Source: Prevotellaceae bacterium UBA4301 (GTDB lineage Bacteria; Bacteroidota; Bacteroidia; Bacteroidales; Bacteroidaceae). Taken from it: a stretch of 37,349 bases of DNA. The notes under the pieces were generated by a model. That model did not search any database. It worked only from the letters and a program-made list of their open reading frames with translations, and had not been told where the DNA came from. Where the stretch lies: the NCBI GenBank assembly GCA_002395775.1, contig DGUV01000050.1, positions 1-37,349 on the forward strand, written 5' to 3'. Made by a program: the position numbers and the translations under genes. Below, piece by piece: positions 7,812-16,094 of the stretch. Numbering within the stretch: the stretch's first letter is position 1; every line of letters starts with the position of its first letter.

Positions 7812-8426
7812 ATGAAACAGGAATTTGACATCATACAATCGACTTGCATACCCATTGCAATCGACAATTGCAATACGGACCTGATTATCCCAGCGAGATA
7901 CCTTGCCAGTACGACGCGCGACCCAAAGTTCTTTGGCGATGCCTTCATGCACGACCTGCGCTACGACGGCGACGGACGTCCGGTGGACGACTTTGTCATG
8001 AACCTGCCCGAATACAGTGGGGCTCCCCACGAGGGCGTGCACGAAATCATCGTTGCAGGCGCCAACTGGGGCAGTGGCAGCAGCCGCGAACATGCAGCCT
8101 GGGCCATAGCCGGTTATGGGGTGCGGGTGGTGATTAGCAGTAGTTTTGCCGACATCCATCGCAATAATTTGCTCAACAACTTCGTTCTACCTGTAGTGGT
8201 GAGCGTAGACTTCCAGCAAGAACTCTTTGCCACCATCAATGAAAATCCGCAGGCCGAGGTCCGGGTGGATGTGCCCAATCAAATGGTCACGAACAAGAAA
8301 ACGGGCCGCAGCGAGCATTTCGAGTTGAACGGCTACAAGAAGTACTGCCTGATGAATGCACTTGACGACATCGACTTCCTGTTGGAGAACAAAGACAAGA
8401 TAGAAGCATGGGAGAACCAGAAGTGA
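7812..8426 (+). CDS. leuD: 3-isopropylmalate dehydratase small subunit
   Basis: LeuD is the swivelling small subunit that completes the isopropylmalate isomerase active site. The 204-residue length is typical of the bacterial long form. The hallmark GANWGSGSSREHAAWA stretch is present near residue 80, and the N-terminal NCNTDLIIPARYL stretch matches the family. It lies 39 bp after leuC across a purine-rich repeat, and its last 19 bases overlap the start of the citramalate synthase gene. Confidence 0.96.
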   Translation: MKQEFDIIQSTCIPIAIDNCNTDLIIPARYLASTTRDPKFFGDAFMHDLRYDGDGRPVDDFVMNLPEYSGAPHEGVHEIIVAGANWGSGSSREHAAWAIAGYGVRVVISSSFADIHRNNLLNNFVLPVVVSVDFQQELFATINENPQAEVRVDVPNQMVTNKKTGRSEHFELNGYKKYCLMNALDDIDFLLENKDKIEAWENQK

Positions 8427-9949
8427 GAACGGTGGAAATCATGGACACGACGCTGCGCGATGGTGAGCAAACCAGCGGCGTCAGTTTCATGCCCCACGAG
8501 AAACTGGTCATAGCCCGTGCACTGTTGCAGGACCTCAATGTTGACCGCATCGAGGTGGCCTCGGCCCGTGTGTCGGAGGGCGAGAAGGAGGCCGTCAGGA
8601 ACATTTGCCGTTGGGCCCGCCGGGCCGACTTGCTCGACAGGGTGGAGGTGTTGGGATTCGTTGACGGAGGCCAGTCGGTCGATTGGGCGCTCGAGGCAGG
8701 ATGCCGGCATCTGAATCTGCTTTGCAAAGGTTCCCGACTTCACTGTCAGGAACAACTGGGAAAGACGCTCGACGAACATCTGCATGACATACTCGGAGTC
8801 GTGCAATATGCCAATCAGAAGGGGGTAAAAGTGAATGCCTACCTTGAGGATTGGAGCAATGGGATGAAATCCTCCCCTGATTATGTCTTTACTTTAGTCG
8901 ATTGTATAAAGGACGCTGGGATTGAACGGATTATGCTTCCAGATACCTTGGGCATTCTGAACCCCCTCGACCTTATCAGCTACATGAGAAGGATGAAGAA
9001 ACGCTATCCCGACGTGCACTTCGACTTCCATGCTCACAACGACTATGACTTGGCCATCTCCAACGTGCTTGCGGCAGTGCTGGCAGGTTGCCGGGGAATA
9101 CACACCAGTGTGAACGGGCTGGGCGAGAGGGCAGGCAATGCCCCCTTGGCCAGTGTGCAGGCCATACTGAAAGACCAGTTGCAGGCCACGACAAACATCA
9201 ATGAGAGCCGGCTCAACGAGGTGAGTCGGTTGGTGGAAGGATATTCGGGCATAGCCATTCCGCCCAACCAGCCCATAACGGGTACCCACGTCTTTACGCA
9301 AGTGGCAGGCGTGCATGCAGACGGAGACAACAAGGCCGGACTGTACCAAAACGACCTCATCCCAGAACGCTTTGGCCGTCGTAGGGAATACGCCCTGGGC
9401 AAGAACTCGGGGAAGGCAAACATCCTTCGCAACCTGAAAGAGCTGGGCCTGGAACTGACTGCAGAACAAACCCGCAAGGTGACGGAGCGCATCATAGAAC
9501 TGGGCGACAAAAAGGAACTTGTGACCCGCGAGGATCTTCCGTATATTGTTAACGACGTCCTGAAGCATGCTACCCTCAGCGAACGCGTGATTCTTGACAG
9601 TTACATGGTCAGCACATCGTTCGGTCTGCGCCCGGTAGCCAGCGTCAGGTTGAATGTCAACGGCGTCGTCTATGAGGAAACAGCCACGGGCGACGGTCAG
9701 TATGATGCCTTTGTCCGTTGCATACGCCACATCTATCGCGACAAGCTTGACCGCAAGTTCCCCTGGCTTTCGAACTACAGCGTCTCCATCCCACCGGGTG
9801 GGCGCACCGATGCGTTGGTGCAGACCATCATCGAATGGCAGTATGAAGGCAAGACCTATCGGACCCATGCACTTGATGCCGACCAGACAGAGGCCGCCAT
9901 CAAGGCTACCATTAAATTGTTGAACATAATAGAAGACATATACCAATGA
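8408..9949 (+). CDS. cimA: (R)-citramalate synthase, Leptospira type
   Basis: This 513-residue member of the LeuA/HMGL family differs from the LeuA at 4882. From memory it aligns closely along its whole length with Leptospira CimA, which condenses pyruvate with acetyl-CoA to give citramalate, a precursor of isoleucine. The catalytic segment is DTTLRDGEQTSGVSF (Arg17, Asp18). Residues I recall as the pyruvate pocket in the Leptospira enzyme are matched with an offset of one: Leu82, Leu105, Tyr145, Glu147 and Thr180. The segment YLEDWSNG is identical. A C-terminal LeuA-type regulatory domain with PPGGRTDAL is present. The start at 8408 is preferred over Met12 (8441) because the first barrel strand needs the upstream residues. 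The gene overlaps leuD by 19 bp and leuB by ATGA. A second LeuA or a homocitrate synthase is a less likely reading. Confidence 0.85.
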   Translation: MGEPEVRTVEIMDTTLRDGEQTSGVSFMPHEKLVIARALLQDLNVDRIEVASARVSEGEKEAVRNICRWARRADLLDRVEVLGFVDGGQSVDWALEAGCRHLNLLCKGSRLHCQEQLGKTLDEHLHDILGVVQYANQKGVKVNAYLEDWSNGMKSSPDYVFTLVDCIKDAGIERIMLPDTLGILNPLDLISYMRRMKKRYPDVHFDFHAHNDYDLAISNVLAAVLAGCRGIHTSVNGLGERAGNAPLASVQAILKDQLQATTNINESRLNEVSRLVEGYSGIAIPPNQPITGTHVFTQVAGVHADGDNKAGLYQNDLIPERFGRRREYALGKNSGKANILRNLKELGLELTAEQTRKVTERIIELGDKKELVTREDLPYIVNDVLKHATLSERVILDSYMVSTSFGLRPVASVRLNVNGVVYEETATGDGQYDAFVRCIRHIYRDKLDRKFPWLSNYSVSIPPGGRTDALVQTIIEWQYEGKTYRTHALDADQTEAAIKATIKLLNIIEDIYQ

Positions 9950-11007
9950 AACTGAAGATTGCAGTGTTGGCCGGCGATGGCATCGGCCCAGAGATTATGG
10001 AACAAGGCGTGGCTGTGATGTCGGCCGTAGCAGAGAAGTTCGGACACGAGGTTTCCTACAAGGAAGCCCTTTGCGGAGCCCATGCCATTGACGAGGTGGG
10101 CGACCCCTTCCCCGAGGAAACCTTCCAGACTTGCATGGAGGCCGATGCCGTGCTCTTTGCCAGTGTGGGCGATCCCAAGTTTGACAACGACCCCACAGCC
10201 AAGGTGCGCCCCGAGCAGGGACTGCTGGCCATGCGCAAGCGTCTGGGACTGTTTGCCAACGTGCGGCCCGTCACCACGTTCGATTGCCTGGTCCACAAGT
10301 CGCCTTTGAAGGACGAGTTGGTTAGGGGTGCCGATTTCATCTGCATCCGCGAACTCACGGGCGGCATGTACTTTGGTGTGAAGAAGGAAGGAACCGAGGA
10401 GGCTTATGACACCAATTACTATTCGCGTCCGGAGGTTGAACGCATTCTCCGGGTGGGTTATCAGTATGCCCGTCAGCGTCGTCGCCATCTGACCGTTGTA
10501 GATAAGGCCAATGTGCTGGCTTCGAGCCGTTTGTGGAGGCATGTGGCACAGGAGGTGATGAAGGAATATCCCGATGTGGAGACCGACTTCATGTATGTTG
10601 ACAATGCAGCCATGCGCATGATTCAGGAGCCACGCTTCTTTGACGTGATGGTGACGGAAAACACCTTTGGCGACATCCTTACCGACGAGGGTTCGTGCAT
10701 CACCGGTTCGATGGGTCTCCTGCCCAGTGCCTCGACAGGCGAGCACACACCAGTCTTCGAGCCCATACACGGCAGCTGGCCTCAGGGCAAGGGACTGAAT
10801 ATTGCCAATCCGTTGGCCCAGATTCTCTCCGTGGCCATGCTCTATGAATACTTTGGTCTCAAGGCCGAGGGCGACCTCATCCGTGAGGCTGTCAATGCCT
10901 CGCTCGACCAGAATGTGCGCACACCCGAGATTCAGGTTGAGGGCGGCGGTCACTATGGCACGCGTGAAGTGGGGCAGTGGATTGTGGATTATATTAAGAG
11001 CCGATGA
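9946..11007 (+). CDS. leuB: 3-isopropylmalate dehydrogenase
   Basis: LeuB oxidatively decarboxylates 3-isopropylmalate with NAD+, the last pathway-specific step before transamination to leucine. The 353-residue length is standard. Visible landmarks are GDGIGPEIM near the N-terminus, the DNAAMRMI segment and the ENTFGDILTDEG substrate and metal region. In the citramalate route the same enzyme usually oxidises 3-methylmalate to 2-oxobutyrate, which fits its position directly after cimA. Both ends overlap their neighbours in ATGA (cimA upstream, TPR gene downstream), so the operon is tightly coupled. Confidence 0.97.
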   Translation: MKLKIAVLAGDGIGPEIMEQGVAVMSAVAEKFGHEVSYKEALCGAHAIDEVGDPFPEETFQTCMEADAVLFASVGDPKFDNDPTAKVRPEQGLLAMRKRLGLFANVRPVTTFDCLVHKSPLKDELVRGADFICIRELTGGMYFGVKKEGTEEAYDTNYYSRPEVERILRVGYQYARQRRRHLTVVDKANVLASSRLWRHVAQEVMKEYPDVETDFMYVDNAAMRMIQEPRFFDVMVTENTFGDILTDEGSCITGSMGLLPSASTGEHTPVFEPIHGSWPQGKGLNIANPLAQILSVAMLYEYFGLKAEGDLIREAVNASLDQNVRTPEIQVEGGGHYGTREVGQWIVDYIKSR

Positions 11008-11819
11008 GGAGATACGTTTGCGTCTTTTTCTTTCTCCTTGCCGGTTTGCTGGCAAGGGGGCAGGAGGCGTACACCGACCTCGTGCGTCAGGGCATGGATG
11101 CCTTGGCAGTGGACAGTCTGTCGCAGGCTGAGGCCAGTTTCCGTGCCGCCATGAGCATGGAACCCACCCATCATGGCAATAGCGAACTGTTTCGTTATCT
11201 GGGTCGAATCAAGGAACGGCAGGAGAAGAACACCGAAGCGCTGGAGATGTACACCTCGGGCCTGAACCTCAGTCCCAACAACGTGGAACTCCGCCTCGAC
11301 CGTGCTGCCCTTTACTATCGGATGGGTAATCAGGCTCGCGCGGCCTCAGACTATTCCGATGTGATAGACCTGCAGTCCACCAACATGGAGGCGCTGCAGA
11401 TGCGTGCCCACATTCGTGCTTCGATGCATGACTACAAAGGGGCCCGTGCGGACTATGAGACGATGCTCGTTGCCGAACCGCACAACGAAAGCGCACTCGT
11501 CGGACTGGTTCTTGTCAATGACCGGTCGGGACGTCCGCGGGAGGCCATGGAGCAGATTTCGGCGCTCATCTCAGTCTATCCCCGGCGAGCATTGTTCTAT
11601 GCCATCCGTGGAGGCATGGAGCAGCGGCGCAAACAATATGAACAGGCTCTGGCCGACCTGACCCAGGCCATAGAGCTGGAACCCTCGTGCGCTGACTATT
11701 ATGTCAGTCGGGCCACACTCTATCTGGAGATGAGAAAACGCCGTCTGGCCCGTGCCGACACCCAGATGGCAGTCCGCCTTGGCGCAGACCCAAGGGAGAT
11801 GGCATCGCTACTGAAGTAG
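11004..11819 (+). CDS. Secreted tetratricopeptide-repeat protein
   Basis: The 271-residue product has a signal peptide (about 1-20, ending near ARGQ). The rest is a run of about six TPR units, recognisable from spaced W/L-G-Y-A-P patterns such as ALEMYTSGLNLSPNN and ALADLTQAIELEPS. TPR arrays act as protein-binding scaffolds; no enzymatic domain is visible. It would lie in the periplasm, or be outer-membrane associated. It starts within the leuB stop (ATGA), so it is translated from the leucine operon transcript although no metabolic role is apparent. A partner protein cannot be inferred. Confidence 0.85.
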   Translation: MRRYVCVFFFLLAGLLARGQEAYTDLVRQGMDALAVDSLSQAEASFRAAMSMEPTHHGNSELFRYLGRIKERQEKNTEALEMYTSGLNLSPNNVELRLDRAALYYRMGNQARAASDYSDVIDLQSTNMEALQMRAHIRASMHDYKGARADYETMLVAEPHNESALVGLVLVNDRSGRPREAMEQISALISVYPRRALFYAIRGGMEQRRKQYEQALADLTQAIELEPSCADYYVSRATLYLEMRKRRLARADTQMAVRLGADPREMASLLK

Positions 11820-11842
11820 GAGCACAGGCAATCTTGAATTTT

Positions 11843-11887
11843 TTTGACACGAAACCTTGTCGTTGTCAAATTAAATTCATATATTTG
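11843..11887 (+). promoter_or_regulatory. Promoter of the AraC-type gene with inverted repeat
   Basis: The -7 box TATATTTG is at 11880-11887, with a weaker -33 CTTG at 11856-11859, 20 bp upstream. A perfect inverted repeat, TTTGACA (11843-11849) and TGTCAAA (11864-11870), has arms 21 bp apart from start to start and brackets the -33 element. That is a plausible operator, possibly for the gene's own product. Confidence 0.6.
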
Positions 11888-11912
11888 CAGGGTCATAATC
11901 CCCTTCAGTACC

Positions 11913-12341
11913 ATGGCAAAGTATAACATCACGGAAAAGAAAGAAAAGGACGCTGCGTACAGGATGACATTGCGCCCTCAGCTTGTGGACGAGCTTTACG
12001 AAAAGATTCTGCAGAAACTGGTGGTGGAGAAGAAGTATCGCGACCCCGATTATTCTGCGCGTAAGCTTGCGGCAGAGCTTGACACGAACACGCGATATGT
12101 CAGTGCTGTGATTAATCTTCGATTTCAGCAGAACTACTCTGAACTGGTGAACGAGCATCGTGTGCGTGAAGCCTTGTTCCTGCTGATTGACCACCGCTAT
12201 GTCGAATATTCGATTGGGGACATTGCCAAAATGGTCGGTTTCTCAAACCGGCAGTCGTTTTATGCCGCATTTTTCCGGGTGAAGGGAATGACGCCACGAG
12301 AGTATCGCAAACAACAACTGGAGAGAATCACAAAGAAGTGA
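11913..12341 (+). CDS. Stand-alone AraC-type DNA-binding protein
   Basis: The 142-residue protein is essentially one AraC/XylS DNA-binding domain. After a basic N-terminal helix it shows two helix-turn-helix units; the second contains SIGDIAKMVGFSNRQSFYAAFF and ends in the canonical GMTPREYRK. No ligand-binding or sensor domain is present. The ATG at 11913 is chosen over an in-frame TTG at 11844 because the promoter -7 box (11880-11887) lies between them. The DPP III gene downstream starts with GTG inside this gene's stop (GTGA), so the two proteins are translationally coupled. It is likely a transcription regulator, possibly acting on its own promoter; target and signal are unknown. Confidence 0.85.
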   Translation: MAKYNITEKKEKDAAYRMTLRPQLVDELYEKILQKLVVEKKYRDPDYSARKLAAELDTNTRYVSAVINLRFQQNYSELVNEHRVREALFLLIDHRYVEYSIGDIAKMVGFSNRQSFYAAFFRVKGMTPREYRKQQLERITKK

Positions 12342-14257
12342 AATTTCCTTACACAGACGAGAGATTTGCAGACATCCAGATGCTGCGCTATCGGGTGCCG
12401 GACTTTGAAAGGTTGACACTCAGGCAGAAGCAGTATGCCTATTGTCTGAGCCAGGCTGCACTGGCTGGGCGTGACATACTCTGGGACCAGAATTGCCGTT
12501 ACAACCTGCCCATTCGCAGGATGCTGGAGGCCGTATATGTCGGTTACGAGGGGAATCGTGAATGTGAAGAGTTCCGGCAGTTTGAGGTCTATCTGAAGCG
12601 TGTATGGTTCTCAAATGGCATCCATCACCATTATGGATGCGAGAAATTTCACCCAGGTTTCAGTGAGGCTTTTCTCAGAGAGGCATTGCAGTCGGTGGGC
12701 TATCCCGCAGATGAGGATTTGCTGAAGGTGATTTTTGATGTTTCTGTACTTCCCAAGCGAGTGAATCAGGCTGAAAGCGAAGACCTGTTGCTCACCTCTG
12801 CCTGCAATTATTATGCTCCGGGCATCACGCAGGTCGAGGCCGAACAATTCTATGCCGAGAAAAAGAAAGCCGACGGGCCACACCCCGTGATGCATGGCAT
12901 GAACAGTCGTCTGGAGAGGGATGAGAAGGGAACTCTGGTGGAGCGCGTGTGGAAATCAGACGGCATGTATGGGAAGGCTATACGGAACATTGTCGGTTGG
13001 TTGCGTAAGGCACGTGAGTTTGCCGAGAACGAGGAACAGTGCAAGGTGATAGACAAGTTGGTGGATTTCTATGAAAGCGGCGACTTGGCTATGTTTGACC
13101 AGTACACAATAGCCTGGGTCGGCCAGACGGAGGGAGATATTGATTTTACGAATGGATTCACAGAAGTATATGGCGACCCCTTGGGGCTGAAAGCCTCGTG
13201 GGAAGGCTATGTCAACATAAAAGACCAGAAGGCTACCCAACGGTGTGAAAAGTTGAGCCAGAATGCGCAGTGGTTTGAAGACCACTCGCCCACGTCCCCG
13301 CAGTTCAAGAAGAAAGAGTGCCGGGGCGTGTCGGCCAAGGTGGTGGAGGCAGTCATGCTTGGGGGCGATTTGTATCCCAGCAGTGCCATTGGCATCAATC
13401 TCCCCAACAGCAACTGGGTGAGGCAGGAGCACGGAAGCAAGAGCGTGACCATTGGCAACCTGACAGAGGCCTATGCCCAGGCCGCGCGTGGCAGCGGATT
13501 TCGCGAGGAGTTTGTATTTGACGATGAAACCCGCACGCTCATGGACAAATACGAGGATGCCCTCGATGACTTGCACACCGACCTTCACGAATGTCTTGGG
13601 CATGGCAGTGGTCAGCTGCTACCTGGTACAGACCCCGATGCCCTGAAGGCCTATGGTAGCACCATAGAGGAGGCCCGGGCCGACCTGTTTGCCCTATACT
13701 ACCTGCCCGATGAGAGGCTGGTCTCTCTTGGGCTTACCCCCGACGGTGAGGCATATAAGAGTCAGTATTACGGCTATCTGATGAATGGTCTGCTGACTCA
13801 GATGGTGCGCATCGAACCAGGCAACCAGATAGAGGAAGCCCACATGCGCAACCGGGCACTTATAGCCCGCTGGCTGTTGGCCCATGCTCCCGAGGCCATG
13901 CGTCTCGTCCGTCGTCAGGAGAAGACTTATCTGCAGATTCTGGACTATCCAGTCCTGCGCATGCATGTAGGTCAGTTGCTGGCCGAAATCCAGCGCATCA
14001 AGAGTGAAGGCGACTATGAGGCTGCGCGTGACTTGGTGGAAACCTATGCCATAAGCATCGACCCAAGGTTGCATGAGGAGATTTTGGCACGTTACCGCCA
14101 GCTAAACCTTGCCCCCTACAAGGGCTTCATCAATCCCCGTTATCGGGTTGTCCGTGACGCGCAAGGCCAGGTCACCGACATCAAGGTGGAATATGGCGAA
14201 GCCTATGCCGACCAGATGCTGCGCTACAGCCGAGAGAATGAGAAAAATGGAGACTGA
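12338..14257 (+). CDS. Dipeptidyl peptidase III (M49 family)
   Basis: DPP III is a zinc metallopeptidase that removes dipeptides from the N-terminus of oligopeptides. The zinc motif HECLGH is at residues 417-422 and the second motif, EEARAD, at 444-449 supplies the third zinc ligand. HECLGH, rather than the HELLGH of eukaryotic members, is the form I recall from Bacteroides. The 639-residue length is slightly below the roughly 675 of the Bacteroides enzyme. The start is a GTG overlapping the stop of the AraC-type gene. The next Met (residue 15) is unlikely, as it would remove conserved residues of the segment FADIQMLRY. No signal peptide is visible from this start, so the enzyme should be cytoplasmic. 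Confidence 0.92.
   Translation: MKFPYTDERFADIQMLRYRVPDFERLTLRQKQYAYCLSQAALAGRDILWDQNCRYNLPIRRMLEAVYVGYEGNRECEEFRQFEVYLKRVWFSNGIHHHYGCEKFHPGFSEAFLREALQSVGYPADEDLLKVIFDVSVLPKRVNQAESEDLLLTSACNYYAPGITQVEAEQFYAEKKKADGPHPVMHGMNSRLERDEKGTLVERVWKSDGMYGKAIRNIVGWLRKAREFAENEEQCKVIDKLVDFYESGDLAMFDQYTIAWVGQTEGDIDFTNGFTEVYGDPLGLKASWEGYVNIKDQKATQRCEKLSQNAQWFEDHSPTSPQFKKKECRGVSAKVVEAVMLGGDLYPSSAIGINLPNSNWVRQEHGSKSVTIGNLTEAYAQAARGSGFREEFVFDDETRTLMDKYEDALDDLHTDLHECLGHGSGQLLPGTDPDALKAYGSTIEEARADLFALYYLPDERLVSLGLTPDGEAYKSQYYGYLMNGLLTQMVRIEPGNQIEEAHMRNRALIARWLLAHAPEAMRLVRRQEKTYLQILDYPVLRMHVGQLLAEIQRIKSEGDYEAARDLVETYAISIDPRLHEEILARYRQLNLAPYKGFINPRYRVVRDAQGQVTDIKVEYGEAYADQMLRYSRENEKNGD
14232..14250 (+). repeat. Purine-rich microrepeat at the DPP III/AlkD-like junction
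   Basis: GAGAGAATGAGAAAAATGG matches the core between leuC and leuD in its first 15 bases. Here it encodes the extreme C-terminus of DPP III (residues ENEKNG) and, in another frame, supplies the start codons of the next gene. Confidence 0.5.
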
Positions 14258-14810
14258 AGAAATCATACGCGAGATTAAGAAGGAACTTCGGGCAAACATG
14301 AACGGTGTGGCTTCGAAGAGCATGCGTGATGCCGGATTGCAGTATCATGTGAACTTTGGCATCGAGCTACCCCGTCTGCAAGCTATAGCCAAGGAGTTTG
14401 AACCTTCGCACGAACTGGCCCAGCAACTCTGGCACGAGAACGTGCGCGAGAGCAAGATCCTTGCGGGCATGCTGATGCCCACTGAACGCTTCTTTCCCGA
14501 AGTGGCAGACATCTGGGCCGAGCAGATTCCGAATGCCGAGATAGCACAGTTCACTGTGATGAACCTGTTTGCGAGGTTGCCCTATGCTTCGGAGAAGGCT
14601 TTCGAGTGGATGGCCAGTGAGCATGAGATGCTGCAACTGTGCGGATTCCTGCTCATTACGCGACTGCTCATTCAGGGGGCAAAACTGTCTGAGCGCAGCA
14701 GACAGGAACTGATGGACCAGGCCCACTCGTTGGCCGACAGCCAGAACCTGCACCTGCGCAAGGCCGTGCAGAATGCGTTGGCCCGCATAGAACAAGAAAA
14801 TAATGAATAA
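14247..14810 (+). CDS. AlkD-like HEAT-repeat protein (DNA alkylation repair family)
   Basis: The 187-residue all-helical product resembles the DNA alkylation repair (AlkD/AlkC) family. That family scans DNA with HEAT-like repeats and excises alkylated bases. The N-terminal part (KSMRDAGLQYHVNFGIELPRLQAIAKEF) and the segment ESKILAGMLM are typical of the family. The protein is shorter than AlkD (about 235 residues), and I could not locate with confidence the Asp and Arg used by AlkD, so activity is uncertain. The start could be 14238 (three residues longer); both overlap the 3' end of the DPP III gene. It sits 15 bp upstream of purA in the same direction. Confidence 0.7.
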   Translation: METEEIIREIKKELRANMNGVASKSMRDAGLQYHVNFGIELPRLQAIAKEFEPSHELAQQLWHENVRESKILAGMLMPTERFFPEVADIWAEQIPNAEIAQFTVMNLFARLPYASEKAFEWMASEHEMLQLCGFLLITRLLIQGAKLSERSRQELMDQAHSLADSQNLHLRKAVQNALARIEQENNE

Positions 14811-14825
14811 CATAACATAGAGACT

Positions 14826-16094
14826 ATGGCAAAAGGTAAAGTTGACGCCCTCTTGGGCATAGTGTTCGGAGACGAAGGAAAAGGCAAGGTAGTGGACGTT
14901 TTCACTCCCAAGTATGACATCGTGGCTCGGTTTGCCGGTGGCCCCAATGCCGGTCACACAATCATCTTTGACGGGAAGAAGTTCGTCCTGCGCTCCATCC
15001 CCTCAGGCATCTTCTCGGAGGACAAAATCAACATCATTGGCAACGGTTGCGTGATAGCCCCCGACCTGTTCATGGCTGAGGCCAAGGAACTGGAGGCTGC
15101 TGGCTACGAACTGCGCAACCGACTCCACATCAGCAAGCGTGCCCATCTCATCCTGCCCACCCATCGTGTGCTCGACCGTGCCTACGAGGCAGCAAAGGGA
15201 AAGAACAAGGTGGGGACGACTGGCAAGGGCATTGGTCCCACATACAGCGAGAAGGCTGCCCGTACGGGTCTGCGTGTGGGCGATATCCTGGAGAATTTTG
15301 AAGAAAAATACCTGGCCTTGAAGGCGCGTCATGAAGAGACGCTGCGCCAGCTCCACTATACGGACTACGACATCTCGGAAGAGGAGCGCCTGTGGTTGCA
15401 GGGCATTGAGTATATGCGCACCTTCCCCCTGACCGACACGGAGGTCGAAATCAATCGTGCCTTGCAGGAAGGCAAGAGCGTGTTGGCAGAGGGCGCTCAA
15501 GGCACCATGCTTGACATCGACCACGGAACATATCCCTACGTCAGCAGTTCCAACACCACTTGTGGCGGTGTCTGCACTGGACTGGGCGTGGCTCCCGGTC
15601 GCATTGGCGAGGTGTTTGGCATCTTCAAGGCCTACAGCACCCGTGTGGGTTCGGGTCCCTTCCCTGTGGAACTCTTTGATGAGACGGGCGACCGCATTCG
15701 TGAGATAGGTCACGAGTATGGTGCCGTCACAGGCCGCAACCGACGTTGTGGATGGGTTGACCTCGTGGCTCTGCGCTATGCCATCATGGTAAACGGTGTC
15801 ACACAGCTGGTGATGATGAAGAGCGACGTGCTTGACACCTTCCCCACCATCAAGGTCTGTGTGGCTTACGAGAAGGACGGCGTGCGCACCACGGACATGC
15901 CTTTCGACACTGAAGGATGGAAGGCAGTCTATGAGGAAGTGCCCGGATGGCAGACCGACCTGACCACGCTCACCTCCGAAAGCCAGTTCCCGAAGGCCTT
16001 CAAGGACTATGTCGCCTATCTCGAACACCAGTTGCAGACCCCCATCACCATCCTTTCCGTAGGGCCCGACCGCGCTCAAACCATCATCCGGTAG
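14826..16094 (+). CDS. purA: Adenylosuccinate synthetase
   Basis: PurA joins IMP and aspartate with GTP to form adenylosuccinate, the first committed step to AMP. The 422-residue length is standard. The N-terminal GDEGKGKVVD loop, the catalytic His in GPNAGHTI, GTTGKGIGP, and CGWVDLVAL are all present. The stop codon is immediately followed, with no gap, by the recQ start codon, so recQ probably depends on translational coupling with purA. Confidence 0.98.
   Translation: MAKGKVDALLGIVFGDEGKGKVVDVFTPKYDIVARFAGGPNAGHTIIFDGKKFVLRSIPSGIFSEDKINIIGNGCVIAPDLFMAEAKELEAAGYELRNRLHISKRAHLILPTHRVLDRAYEAAKGKNKVGTTGKGIGPTYSEKAARTGLRVGDILENFEEKYLALKARHEETLRQLHYTDYDISEEERLWLQGIEYMRTFPLTDTEVEINRALQEGKSVLAEGAQGTMLDIDHGTYPYVSSSNTTCGGVCTGLGVAPGRIGEVFGIFKAYSTRVGSGPFPVELFDETGDRIREIGHEYGAVTGRNRRCGWVDLVALRYAIMVNGVTQLVMMKSDVLDTFPTIKVCVAYEKDGVRTTDMPFDTEGWKAVYEEVPGWQTDLTTLTSESQFPKAFKDYVAYLEHQLQTPITILSVGPDRAQTIIR

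Noticed and set aside
8408..9949. Homocitrate synthase (NifV-like) or a plain second LeuA
   Set aside because: The recalled CimA pocket residues and the YLEDWSNG segment match Leptospira CimA, and there is no nif or lysine-pathway context.
11844..12341. TTG start giving a 165-residue AraC-type protein
   Set aside because: The TTG overlaps the promoter inverted repeat and lies upstream of the -7 box, so it would not be transcribed; ATG at 11913 fits the family.
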